A stretch of DNA of 64,000 bases from Cercopithifilaria johnstoni (lineage: Eukaryota > Nematoda > Chromadorea > Rhabditida > Onchocercidae). A program made the position numbers and the translations under genes. Shown here in pieces: positions 38,788-50,806 of this stretch (positions are counted from its first letter, which is position 1; every line of letters begins with the position of its first letter). The stretch is from contig CAKAEH010000961.1 in the NCBI GenBank assembly GCA_916381525.1, positions 124,001-188,000 of the forward strand, in the 5' to 3' direction. The notes under the pieces were generated by a model, which did no database searches, had not been told where the DNA came from, and saw only the letters and a program-made list of their open reading frames with translations.

Positions 38788-39944
38788 AAAAAATCATACC
38801 GATTATTACTTCCATAAATAAGCGGGAAATTTGATGGCTTGATCAAATTTTACAACAATCAGTATTCATAATATTCACACAAGAATTTTGATTCCTTATG
38901 GATATTTATATTCTGTCCCTAATAAAATGAATTAGGAAATCTCAATCCCAATAGATATCAGTCCCAATTCGAGTTATTGATTTCCATTTGAAATATAACT
39001 ATTTTTCTAGAGTAAAGCATGGAATATTTCTTACAAAACATATCTCTTTTTTGCATTTATCCTTCATCTTTCTTCCACTATTTGTAATTGTGAAAAAGAA
39101 AATTTGAAAGGAAGAAAGGAAAGAGGGAAAACTCACATAAGAGCGTTGAAATGTTTGAATAGAGAGGTCGAGTTAGAAATTCTTCAACTGAAAGTGAATT
39201 TCACCGATACAAGGATGTTTTGATTGAACTATAGGCGGATAAGAGATACTGCCCCTAATATCTATTTCTCTCTATGTATGTAACGGAACGGATGATGATA
39301 TGAAGTTTCGCCCCGAATAAATGGTGAATTGTGGACAATTCAAATGAATAAATTGAAATTGCGATTGCTGCATGTCCGGAATAATCCTCTCTCGTTTTCG
39401 CCTTTTTCCATCTTTACAGGTAATTCTTCATTATCCATGCATCAAACATATTTGATAAATAATGCATAAAACATTATCATTACTCTATAACAGTTACCTT
39501 CTATATCTGCTGTCATTATTTCTATCCTTGCAGTATGATGTGACCTTTTGATGATGAATTAAGATTTCGATACTAACTGGTCACTATTCACATCCTATCC
39601 CATGCAGGTTATTTCGGCAAGAATTTATCCATTCCTCTTACCAATTCCATCTTACCAAACGATCACAATGAATTTCGCTTATTTGAGAATCCATCTGATC
39701 AAAAAATAATGGAAAAGGAAATACTTCGTTCTCTGCAATAACTCATTTCTGTATCACATCTGTAATACATTCAAAAATTAAGAGTTAGTTTAGTGATAAT
39801 CGATTTCTCAATTCTACTCTATTTCTATCTTCTAGATCGAATATTATACTTGTATTGCAGGCATATGTTAATGAAGGTTTTCCCGAAAAATTGCTATCAT
39901 ATTTCATTACATATAAAGTTTACGGATACGATAAGCTCAAAACT

Positions 39945-39980
39945 AAATTAAATAAACATTAAATAAATTAAATAAACATT
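39945..39980. repeat. 16-bp AT-rich direct repeat
   Basis: AAATTAAATAAACATT occurs at 39945-39960 and 39965-39980 within a longer AAATAAA-rich tract. Simple-sequence type; no function visible. Confidence 0.6.
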
Positions 39981-40350
39981 TAACCAAATAAATTGATTAA
40001 ATAAAGTCTTAGGTAATTAAATAAATCTTTTGAGTTCCATTAATAATATGGTGGAGGAGTAAATCTATAAAATGTAATTCTTTGAAAGTTGGTAGAGCCG
40101 TATTTCCAAATGTTATTTCTTATGGAAATAGCTTGTAGGAAGAGGAAAAAACTGATCATTGATAGCATCCTTTTCATTGAGTATTAGCGATGTTCGGAGA
40201 TCGTTTGATTTTAACCAGGTAAACAATCAATCATTATGTATTTCACTTCAATTTTCACTTTCAGTTAATGATGAAAGAGAAATGATTAAATGCCATGTAT
40301 CATTCATTTTTTTCTCCGATAGATGCCATGAATCATTCTTTTTTGATCGG

Positions 40351-40625
40351 TAATTATTTAGAAATGGTTTATCATTTAACAATTTAATCATTTATTGAAT
40401 TAACCCCCTCACACTCCCTTATCATTTTACTAATATAATTCAAAAGGTTTACATTATTTCCTCTTTTAATTAATCTATGGGTTTTATNTAATTATTTAGA
40501 AATGGTTTATCATTTAACAATTTAATCATTTATTGAATTAACCCCCTCACACTCCCTTATCATTTTACTAATATAATTCAAAAGGTTTACATTATTTCCT
40601 CTTTTAATTAATCTATGGGTTTTAT
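40351..40625. repeat. Identical 137-nt copies flanking a single N (assembly join)
   Basis: 40351-40487 and 40489-40625 are identical over 137 nt and are separated only by one ambiguous base at 40488. The pattern is what results when two contig ends that actually overlap are joined by a placeholder gap instead of being merged. The true sequence probably has one copy. Confidence 0.85.
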
Positions 40626-42679
40626 AAGCAATAAAGTTTGAAGAAATGTCAAATTTTTACGCTCTGATAATAATAATAATGATAATACTTTATTACTCGA
40701 AGCTTATTTTTTTTAATTTAATAAACTTCTACTATATGTCAGTGTGACAATTGGAAACTGAAATAAATAAGTAGGATGAATGGCAAACACATGTAGTACA
40801 TGACAGAACGCTGAATGCTTTAAGTGATATGATTTTCATATTATCATCACCTTGCGCTTGCAGAAAAGACATTCTGAAAAAGATTATTTAGGAAGGGAAT
40901 ATTGTATTTGTATTCTTCGCGCTCCTAAATTTCCAGTTTAAATATTTTTTTAGATTTATTTATTGAATTTTTCCATAAATCCGAATAATATCAAGAGAAT
41001 GCAGAAAAGAAAAGTTACTATGGTTAAAAATTCGCAATATGAAATGATCAAAATTAATTTTAAACAGTAATTAACCTATAACATCTGTAATTGCATTTGC
41101 ATTGAGACATAGAATTCAAGGAGTGCAAATAGCTTTTTTTAACGATAAAAATAATTACTATAAATTTTTAATATTACTTATTAAGTAATACTTTCCTATC
41201 CATAATTTTCCAGCAATATTTTCTCAACCATATTTGCCCACTTCATTGGTACTTATAACAAACATTCATTTACATTCACTAAATACGTCAATCTCTAACT
41301 TTTCGATGCAAAAAAATGAAGAGGAATAGAAAATTATCAAATAAATCGGGCACAAATTAGTACTCCTAAAAAAAAACAAATAATTTTAACGTTTCCATAT
41401 TAACGAATCCTTTCCTCTTATCTGGCCATAGTTAGGAGCCAAGCTCAAGTATCACTAATAATTTCATAACTTTTGCGATGTTTTAGAAAGAATCATATGA
41501 ATCTTGCTGATGGCAGTAACTTTCAATAAATTACAATCAAAAACTTTTAGCACAAGAATGAATCTTTCAAAAATTCAATAAACTAAGACTTGTAAATGAC
41601 TCATAAATTACACAAAATGCATTTAAAATGCATAATTTTTCCTATCCAACTAAATGAGATGATAAAATCAAACAAATGAAATCGCTCTTGACAGAATTTG
41701 AACTTGCTTTAATGTAACGTTTCCAGAAATGAATTCTACATTAATCTTTTTTAGAACAGCAAAATGTCACAGAAATTTTTGCAGAATGTTCTGAATTGCT
41801 GCCTTCTTCCTCAGAAGTATTTCTGCCTAAAATTCTAATTCAATATATACAGATTCGAAATTCGGCATTATTGGCCAAATATATCTGACCCAGGAGCTAA
41901 ATTCTTTTGAAAAATTGTTATAGGATTGTTTTAGTTTAATTTAACTGGCCATAATTATGGAAATATAGGAGCTCAAATAAATCTCAACGTATGAAAACGT
42001 TTAAAGGAAGTAATAGCTATTGCAATCTCCCACTTCATACGTTGATTAGGAGTTAGCAAAGATTGTAACATAAACATAGATTTGTGAAATCGTTTCCTAT
42101 AGAATTTCAATACGAGAATTAGTTCTACAACAGTAAACGTTACAACTGATAGGAAGGATGTTATAAAAGACTTTAACCTTTAAGAGATAATTAAATTAAG
42201 AAAGAAATGATAAGATGATAATATCTTGAATAACAATATTGTGAATAATTTAAATAAAACTTTGCGGTTTGCAAAATTTTCAAATGCATTTCATACAACT
42301 TTTCCTTCAACATTTGCAACAATATTTGAAATTAATCTGTGGAAAAGATGTAATAAAGGAAATAGAATAAATTGATTTCCTCTAAAGTTTCGTAAGAAAA
42401 CACAAAATTCACACGACTATTTCGAACTGAAATAAGTGAACTTCAAACAAGCAAAATGAATTTCGTTATTATCAACAGAAATCTTTAATATTCCGAATGT
42501 GATGTTCTGATATTCTGTTAACGAAGTCTTGTCCTGATAGTACACACTTAGAGAACCTATATGAATGAAAAATCAAATTGAAATAGCAAATTATATAAGA
42601 AGGTATATAACAACTACGTCTGCTGATCTTTAATCTACAAACAACAGTTTAATTCAAATATTTCTAAAGTACTACAAAA

Positions 42680-42866
42680 TCATATTTCTGTATTCAAATA
42701 TTGCATGATGTGATAGTAATAATTTATTTTTTATTATAGTAAATAGTGATCGAATCATCCAAAGACATTCTGCTATCACTATAAGTCATATTTCTGTATT
42801 TAAATATTGCATGATGCGATAGTAGTAATCTATCACATCATGATATATATAAATACAAAAATATGA
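42680..42866. repeat. Three-copy direct/inverted palindromic repeat
   Basis: Two direct copies of a unit of about 43 nt (TCATATTTCTGTATT...GCATGATG...GATAGTA) lie at 42680-42722 and 42786-42829. An inverted, slightly diverged copy follows at 42830-42866, so the second and third can form a hairpin with about 37-nt arms. Probably a small repeat family or local inverted duplication. Confidence 0.7.
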
Positions 42867-43162
42867 CAAAAAGGAAGGGTGGTCATCCTTGGTCGATTCG
42901 AAAGCTACTGCTGTTACCACTCTTCAGCAAATATATTCCTTTCATGTCCGCAGTTAGGCCACAATAAGAAAGAAAAAAAAATGTTGCCAGGATTCTAAGT
43001 TAAACTAGAACTGCAACTACTCCTGCAAAGAATGGCGAGTCCTAATAACAATATGTTGGTTTTTCGCACTATTTTTTTTACACCAAATTAGCATCATTGA
43101 TATGGTCTAAATACCGTTCCAGCAGCCAGTTTGATTGTTATATGATGTTTAAAGATTACATT

Positions 43163-43219
43163 TTTTAACTTTATAAGTATCTGCCAATAAATGGGCTATT
43201 GGAAATTATAAAGTTAAAA
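43163..43219. repeat. Compact two-tier hairpin
   Basis: Perfect 14-nt outer arms TTTTAACTTTATAA / TTATAAAGTTAAAA enclose an inner 6-nt stem CCAATA / TATTGG with a 7-nt loop. It lies in the intergenic region about 560 nt from the RBFA stop. No neighbouring gene explains it. Confidence 0.6.
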
Positions 43220-43781
43220 TTAAATTAAGTAACATGATACAAGCGCAAAAACAGTCGCAGAGATAAATAGTTGAAACAACAAAAAGATCAAGTGATTCAA
43301 TTGTAACAGTCAATTTCCAATCAAAGAAATTATGCAACAACGATCGCTTATATCCATTATCCATTTACACATTGCGGGAAATTTTTTTTTTGATCCACCT
43401 GCTTTGTATTACTTATTTCCATATAATGATTTCATATCAGAAAAATTGATATAATCGACATCACTTATAACGCAATATATTCTCAACTTTAACATTATTA
43501 GATATCAAATTCTTAGTTTGCCGAAGAAAGTTGACGTATGAGTTATTAATTAAATAATTCAAAAATATGAATTTCTAAAATACATCACGAGTCAAGATTA
43601 AAAAAAATTCATAAATAACCAACAGTATTAGGATGAATTTAAGAATGACTGTATGCCAAAACTTACGTTACTCTGCAACAATTTTTTAATTCAAAACTGG
43701 AAATCAGTTGCACTTAGTTCTTGCTTTAACAAGACCCTACTTCTTCAAATTTTTCGTTTTATATGGAAGTTTTGCTCTGCT

Positions 43782-44970
43782 TCATTTGTCCATTATTTTA
43801 GTTTTTAGGTGACCTGCATCAGCCATTGATCCTAGGACCGCACCTGTATGACTTAAAGCTCGATATTGCATACCGTAATCTGCTCTCTCAAATAAAAGAT
43901 TCATTTCCTGAAAAATATAGGACGTTGAGAATATAAGATGTACATACACATTCTATTTCAGAGGGGAATTTACTACGCCTTCTTATTAGGAAAGAATCAT
44001 TTCACTGGACAGCAGTACAATAGGGCAGTTCACAAAATTTCTATAGGATTTATATTCTCACGGATTTAGTAACTCTCCACAACAATTAACCGCTTAAAAA
44101 TTATTTAAGATAAATTTCAATTTTTACAAAATTCCTAGAAAAGGATGCTGTCAAATTCACGCACTAATCTATGCATACCTGTTCCACAAGCTGCTTACGT
44201 TCGGCAATGAAAGTTAAGCGTGGAACATTATGACTGCTTAGCAATTCAGACAGCTTCTTACGCACAAAGTTTTCTGATTCCTTTAGCACTTTTTCAGCAA
44301 CCTGAAAAAGCATGAAAGCTTCAACTCAGCAGAGATGTAAAATAATTAAGAAAGTTCTGGAAACTATTAAAGCAACTCAAAAGAGGGGTCAAGAAAAGTA
44401 AACTACTTTCCTTCCTCATTCCCAAAAAGAAAATAAATATTACCTCATCGGATTTACTACCTTTTGCTAACCAGTAAACGTCCATCACTTTGAATGTTGG
44501 GCCTACGTCAACCTAAAATTTATTGTATATTATCTTCCCGAACTATCCATGATGTCTCGCTAGTGAAAGAGCAAAAGATAGAAGAAATTACAGCAAATCC
44601 AGTTGCCATTTTTCCTTGACATACATCCATATCACTAACGTATTATCAATAATATAAATATGTTTTAAGCTATGAAGTATTCGTCATTTCTTTTTTTTGT
44701 AACGAAATGCAACGTAGAAAATCTTAAAGTCTTTTAAATAATCCAGTAGAGACATGCCTTGTACAATTCCAATCCTTCTATGCCACAAAATCGATCATGT
44801 TCACACAAAATTTGAAAAATATACTCCAAAAACATTCTCCCTAAACGATTTCTTTTTATCTCGCTTAGTTTTCTTTGCTTCGGTTTCTTCCCAACATCTA
44901 GCATCAACATCTGCAACAAATCAGTAATGATATCTCCGGCGAAGTCATTACGAGTATATTTGAATGTCAT
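43782..44970 (-). CDS. rbfa: Ribosome-binding factor A homologue (probably mitochondrial)
   Basis: Exons in transcription order: 44758-44970, 44444-44512, 44179-44301, 43782-43907. The sum is 531 nt, giving 176 aa. RbfA proteins bind the small ribosomal subunit during late maturation; the animal version acts in mitochondria. The RbfA fold is visible from about residue 40 to 150. An N-terminal helix LGRMFLEYIFQIL leads to LYKVDVGPTFKVMDVYWLA, the family's strand with the aromatic VYW. KVLKESENFVRKKL, then VPRLTFIAERKQLVEQ and a final helix EMNLLFERADYG follow. Joining exons 1 and 2 in frame requires a GC donor (AAG|GCATGT). An AG acceptor 7 nt before the ATG suggests trans-splicing. It lies 248 bp downstream of an unidentified gene on the same strand and could be operonic with it. 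No obvious classical mitochondrial presequence was seen, so location is inferred from the family. Confidence 0.82.
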
Positions 44971-45218
44971 GACAAATCTATAAAATAAAGAAAGTCATGT
45001 CGTGTCAAATTTTAGCTTACCTTGAACTTCTTTTTTGCTGGTTACTTCTCTACTAATTACTTTATTTGTGAATAGAAAAGGAAAATTTTCCTTGTGCTCA
45101 AATTTCCCTTATATTTCAAAATATATCTTCAAAAAAGTCGTTTTTGGATAGGTGACACTGCTGCTTTTAATGTCATTCAATGCAGTAAACAAATCATTAG
45201 ATTTAAAGCCCATAAAAT

Positions 45219-46471
45219 CTAGTTGCATGCATCATCCATTAAATTGACAACAACCTCATTAAAATCATTGTTTAGACTTGCTGAATTCGCGCGACTTCGC
45301 AGTAAATTCTAGATTATAGCAAAGAAATATTTTTAAGCCTTTAAAACAATCAAAACCAAAAGAAACTAACAGCCTTGTCCAAGCCACTATCGACACCAAC
45401 AAGTTGAGCTACGGTTCTTGTAAAACTTTTTTTTTTTGCCACGATAAATCGAGGCAAGTCGCGATGCATTAGATAGTTTGCATGTCCTCGCCCTGTCTGT
45501 CTCTTACAAGGATTCATATATGAATGTATAGTCATCGAACCAATGATATTTCGAACTGGTACATTCACAGGCATAATGCCTTTCATAAGAATTTGCACAG
45601 ATGTTTGCATTGGCTCGAAAATTCCGTCACGACCAATTCTTAATGCTCAACATATTCTGAAAATTCTTGTTTCTAAATAAATTGCATCGGATCTTTCATC
45701 TCCCTCTCAGTACCAATAAGTTCACATCAAATGAAGTCTTGTAATTAAACAAGTTCAGTGTGAGCTGAGTGCATTCTTCATCGAGAGTACCAAGGACGAG
45801 GGAATCGAACTTCGAATATTCAATTCCCCGCTCCGCGCATTTCACAATCGGCGATCCAAACAAGTGACCCTTGACCATATAAAGTTCATACCTGATATTT
45901 ACTTAAACGACGTCTAATCCCCACTCAACTTACATAACAAAGATTATTAGCTTTGCTTATTTGCTTAACAAAGGAACCAATAAACATTTTTAGACAGTAT
46001 GTTGTTTCCTTCAAAAATAACATATGCCACGCGCAGTTCACATTCCACCGTTTTGAGATTTAAAATTTTCACTGTAATGATCAGTTATATATATTGGGTA
46101 CAGATGTTGTACGATACAACTTATAACGGTTATAACACCTCGTTGGCAATAAATATTATACGTATCTTTTTACAGCAGCATATCAAACCTTTTCGTCCAT
46201 AAAAACCATTACAACAAACAATACGGAAAGATGCGATATATCTCTGAACAATTATCTCTTTTCTTTTACATGAAATCCCCGAAATTCACTAAAAACATTT
46301 TAAAAGGAAACAGCAATTTACAAGAGCAATCTCTGTCTTATGATCTAAGCTGCTCTTCAGTGATTACCAATTAAATGCAGCAAAAACACGGAAAAGTAGA
46401 AATGGCAACTTTGCTTATTCCAGTATTACCTTTTCGAAGTTTTCAGCGAGTTCACCTGAATATTCAATCAT
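45219..46471 (-). CDS. Unidentified 206-residue protein
   Basis: Five exons in transcription order: 46456-46471, 45978-46071, 45714-45891, 45371-45613, 45219-45308. All junction phases agree and the sum is 621 nt (206 aa, start MIEYSVKILNLK). I do not recognise the family. The sequence is non-repetitive and strand-rich (VECELRVAYVIFEG, YELYMVKGHLFGSPIVKC, then SVQILMKGIMPVNVPVRN), with a basic patch MNPCKRQTGRGHANY and an acidic C-terminus VVVNLMDDACN. It has no signal peptide or transmembrane segment. Exon 1 is tiny; the acceptor 3 nt before this ATG fits trans-splicing. An alternative start would use an acceptor at about 46499 and extend the frame upstream (ASRVFRQL). Exon 4's acceptor (TTTTCGAG) is the least certain. 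It sits between AUP1 and RBFA, all on the same strand. Confidence 0.6.
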
Positions 46472-46920
46472 CAACTGCCGGAACACACGAGAAGCGTCTA
46501 TTGTACAATAAATTATATATTTCAAAATAATTGAACATGAAAATGAATTCTTTTAGACTTGGTTAAGCAATCTATTTTTCATTTTTTGGAAATGAAAAAA
46601 AGATGAATAAGACGCTGTCATAAGAGTGTACGAATAGAAAAGTGTACGAATAGAATAATTCCGAGATACACATTCAACATTTATTTCTTAAAGACGTGAA
46701 ACAACAAGCGTTGAGAAAGGGAAAGGAAAGAATCCATCATTCACGCTGTTTATTCAACCACATTTTTTCTAAGAAAATATCACATACTTCTCGGAAATAT
46801 TTATCCTAGAATGTGCTATCGCTGAAGTCCATATTTCCTTATTTTATTAAAATAGCATCATTCCTTATTTTTTACAAAATGAAAAAAGTATAGAAAATAT
46901 AAAGTAAGAAGAAATAGTAA
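46472..46920. other. Gap between AUP1 and the 206-aa gene
   Basis: About 450 bp after the AUP1 stop and before the next same-strand start. It contains a 14-bp tandem repeat GTGTACGAATAGAA (46626-46639, 46642-46655) and no supported gene. The length is within the range reported for nematode operon intercistronic regions, but promoter use cannot be excluded. Confidence 0.5.
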
Positions 46921-49510
46921 TTATGAATTAATCCCATGTTCTAGTTGTTCGACAAATAATTTTTCGCTTATTCGTTTCAAATATTTCGCACGATTTGTTT
47001 CAATGAGATTCCATTTTCGATGATTATATATCTTTGACCATTTCTGTGGATTGGTTCCCGGCGATAAATCATCATTCTCCAATGGATTCAATTTTATTTT
47101 TCCCGTTGTTATACGTTCACAAGTTGCGTTACCATCCTGTGTTTGTTCCAGATCTTCTCTACAAGAGAATTAATAATACTTGATTTGGATTTGAGCACCA
47201 AATCATCTCAAAGGAATGGTGAATTGTATCTTTTATCTGCCTATAGAGAGAAAAAAGTAACGGAGTAACGCTTTTATCTGCCCATATAGAGAAAAAAAAA
47301 CGGAGTAACGCCAATGTAATAATCGCATTAATAATTGGAAGTATTTCGAAATAATAAATATGTTTAAACAACAAATTTGGGATTTACAAAAACGAGAAGT
47401 TAAAATGAAAAAAATAAACAAGTGTCCACATAATGGTTCACAATTGCAACATCTGATGTCTTGTTGAATGATGTTTACCTTATTGCTACAAGTGGAACTG
47501 TTGGAAAAGCCTGCTTAATTTTCATTGTTAATGCATCGAGGTATTCGCTTATACTATTTACACTTTGCCAGGATTGCTTTTTCCTCGCAGAATCACTATT
47601 CAATCCTATGTTTAGAAACGATCGTCGCCTTCCTTCAAGATGCCGCTCTGTTTCTTCAACTACATCTTGAGAAGTGAACGAAGTAGCAACAATACCTGAA
47701 AAGGAATGGATAGAGACATTCTAATATTTCTCTAACCTTTCTTTTAATGCTACACAATCTTGAAGAAAAAAATCACTCTCACACCTAATTTGGTAGCCAT
47801 AATGTCTGCAACTCGTTTCGTGAATTCTTCAGCTGTTTCGCTTGGTCTATTCGAATCTGAACTTCTTTTTCGATGCAGAGGATGAAGCCAACGTATCTAA
47901 AATATATCGGAAATTAATTTTAAAGAGAAAAAAATCATCCACTTAACCCTTGAACATAGAAACAAATAAATTTTACACAAACATATCTAACGTTTTAATG
48001 AATGCTTTATAATTAGAAGTGAAAGCATATTTAGAAAGATGAACATGTGGCTATGCTCAATACGGTTCTGGACAATCTCCTGCGCAATGCATTGAAGAGA
48101 TTAAACAGTGTTAGCAGCAGATATGCTAAACTATGTTCTAAACTTCTTGCTTTGGATAAATCGACTGAAAATGGACTGAGATGAAAAACTAAAAAAATCG
48201 TACCTTCATGACAGTAAACGGTACAAATAGAAAATAGAAAACATCTTGCCACCATGCGCCACCCAAAACTGATACCGCGATATTGCCAAAAAATGGCCTA
48301 TACACTGATATTAATACAGGTTGGACTGAATCGGTTACCTAAATCCCAAAAGTGATTAACATTGCAAACAGAAAAATAAAATATCCAGGAAGATAGAATG
48401 CAGATGTAATATACTTCGAATGGCCAAGTGCTAAATTTGAGAAGACCAGTGGAACCACTCGTCATTGCTCCTTCTGGAAAAGTGAGAAGAGGTAAAGCAT
48501 TCTTTTCGCAGAATATTTTTGAACGACGGATAAGCTCTGCACGTCCTTGGCGAGCTCCCAAGTCTTTGTGCCCTAGGCACCTATAAATAAAATTTGGACG
48601 AAGAAAACCATCCGAACATTAATTTAAAACATTCAACAGTTATTCATGATCAAAACTGCCAAGAGCAGATATCTATCTGTTGAAACCATTGACAATTTAT
48701 CTAGCTCATAAAGCTCTAAAGCTCATAAACTAAACTCATGCCAAAAACTCAATAGAGAGTAGATTAATAGATTTGAGCTTTTAATGACAAGGATCCTATC
48801 AAAACATCGTTGTTGGGACATACCAACGTAAAAGGCCAGGTATATTCCAACCAGAAGGTAATATGCAAGGTTCAATTAAGTCAACAGCCATGTGATCAAG
48901 CGTTGAAATATGGTTTGCAACTAGAAGATGCGTTTTATTATCCCAATTTCCAGCTGGTCCACCGCTGAATACTACCAGGCCCAATAAGCATGACATTACC
49001 CGTAATACCTGCAAGATAATTCATGATACACATAAGAGTACGTTGAAAAGTGGTATGTTTCAGAAAACTAATTCCATACTACTCATAGAACAGTAAAATA
49101 TAGTAACTGGAAACTGTTGGTATAAGGTCAACCATGACATTGTAAGTCAGTTCAATTTAATTTCAAAATTTGATTTCACAATTCAATCTGTGAAGTCACG
49201 AATGCATCGTAAAAAGGTAAATTATGAATCAATTTGCAATTCTGAACAAATTCATGTTTCTTCGGGAATAAGTTGACGAATGTGCGGAATAATAACTTAC
49301 CGTACACCTCAGTAACATCGTCTTGCGTAGAATACATGCGGTAAGGAAAATATGTACACCAATGATAACACGTAAGCAAAATAATAATATACCAAATGGA
49401 ATATATATATAAAGTAAAAAACGTTGAAATGTGGATGAAGAACAACGATCACGTATAAATAGGCTATTCAATCGCAGCGTTGGTGTTGTTGATGAAGATA
49501 TCCCCGCCAT
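46921..49510 (-). CDS. aup1: AUP1 (lipid droplet / ER acyltransferase-like ERAD factor)
   Basis: Exons in transcription order: 49301-49510, 48824-49008, 48415-48580, 48204-48338, 47785-47896, 47479-47695, 46921-47158. The sum is 1,263 nt, giving 420 aa; human AUP1 is of similar length. AUP1 sits in the ER and lipid-droplet monolayer as a hairpin and recruits the E2 enzyme UBE2G2 for ER-associated degradation. Visible in order: hydrophobic hairpin at about residues 28-52 (LLYIYIPFGILLFCLRVIIG); acyltransferase motif NHISTLDH (residues 102-109); FPEG (166-169) followed by GLLKFSTWPFE, highly characteristic of AUP1; FVPFTVM; a CUE domain at about 326-365 (IKQAFPTVPLVAIRED); and a basic C-terminal helix (IETNRAKYLKRISEK) matching the E2-binding region. 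The ATG lies 2 nt after a TTTCAG acceptor, so the mRNA is probably trans-spliced. It is the first gene of a three-gene same-strand cluster. Confidence 0.93.
47230..47310. repeat. 40-bp tandem duplication in an AUP1 intron
   Basis: Copies at 47230-47270 and 47271-47310 share CTTTTATCTGCC, AGAGA and AACGGAGTAACG, with a few substitutions and an A-run length difference. They are directly adjacent within the last AUP1 intron (47159-47478). Confidence 0.75.
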
Positions 49511-50806
49511 CCCTGAAACAATGAGCCATGTTAGTGTAAATAATATTCTCAGAGAATACTCTTCGCCTCTCCAACAAATCAAATACAAACACGATAACGC
49601 AACAATAATGCGGCCCAACTAAAAGTCGCCATACAAAAGAAATATCCTTTGAACAGGTGTTTCCTCAAATTTGCATACGGTTTTACGTGTATGTACATCA
49701 TATGTTGCAAGATGGTTTAAGCATGTTAAGATAAAGAATAAAAGTAGTCATTTAATATTACAGTGTTAATCTGAACCGGTTCGTTGTTAAAGAAGCTCCT
49801 GACAATCATACTTATCTCAAAATAAATTCGGGTTGATAAGTTTCATAGAATTTACTGGGTTTAAAAACTGAATAGGTGGTAAATGTTGGACTAAATGTAA
49901 ATCTTAAATCTTAAATCACCAGTGTTCTAGTTTTACTGGACAATTCTTTGAGCGGTGGCTCATTCAATATACCATTAATTTTCTTTTCACTAATCCATTG
50001 CAACATTTATAATTTGATTATAACTTTTTGATATCTGTTCTTTTACTCACTGTCTTTTCTATCATTTTTTTCTCGAACAAAGAAAAAGCTTATCTTCTCT
50101 TCCTCAAAAAAGTTAATATTAAAACGGAAAAATATATGCAGAAAATGTACTATTGCTATTGCTCTATAATAAAATGATAAATTCACTATTATGAGAATAA
50201 CAAAGTGTGTACAACAAAGAAGTAAGGAAGTGAAATTGGATGGATTAAAAAGAGATAAAATGAATTTAAACAGTTAACAATTTTTTAGCCTTAGCAGTTT
50301 TGCTGTATCAACGAAAAGTGAACTTTGAAAGTACATGTTTCGATATTCCTCAGCAAATTAAAAATCGGTCGTTTAATAAGGGTGACCATGAAGAGATGAC
50401 ATTTATTGATCGGTTACCATTTATTTCATTGCAGTTTTTATTCTAATTTTAAAACAGAATGATGATTGACAATTATTACTGATCTTCTTTTTTTATTGGC
50501 GCTCAACTATGATGGAAATGAAAACTTTTCATGTTATTTCGAAATATATTTAAAGTGTTGTAAATGAAATGAAACGAACCTTATCTTACCACTTTGAAAT
50601 CTCGTGATTCACCATACCTCCAACATTCATTCATTCTTAATTGATGCAAATGGTTCATCTGAGACTATTTTCTCTCTCTCATTTTGTTAATCAACTGTTC
50701 CATCTGCATATAATATTGATTAAATTATTTTAATTAAAACATTGAATAAAAGGACGATGACATATTTTTCTTAATTTAAAAATGACGTTTTTTTTTTTAT
50801 TTACAG
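49511..50806. other. Divergent intergenic region upstream of AUP1
   Basis: About 1.3 kb between the AUP1 start (minus) and the first supported exon of the membrane-protein gene (plus). It must hold the AUP1 promoter and probably the missing 5' exon(s) and promoter of the plus-strand gene. I found an ATG-led stretch with a GTAAGG donor near 50190-50223 but its phase does not fit the next exon. No core promoter motif was recognised. Confidence 0.5.

Larger units (their letters stand above)
38788..43781. other. Intergenic region with assembly join and palindromes
   Basis: About 5 kb between the lipase start and the RBFA stop, so it contains the lipase promoter and the RBFA 3' end. No coding gene is supported on either strand; the 40159-40353 frame is low-complexity. 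It holds an AT-rich 16-bp direct repeat, a one-N gap flanked by duplicate sequence, a three-copy palindromic repeat and a compact hairpin, each listed separately. Confidence 0.6.

Noticed and set aside
40159..40353. 64-codon plus-strand frame near the assembly join
   Set aside because: Low-complexity S/F-rich translation with no splice context.
47159..47421. Minus-strand frames between AUP1 exons
   Set aside because: They fall in an AUP1 intron containing a 40-bp tandem duplication and carry no domain.
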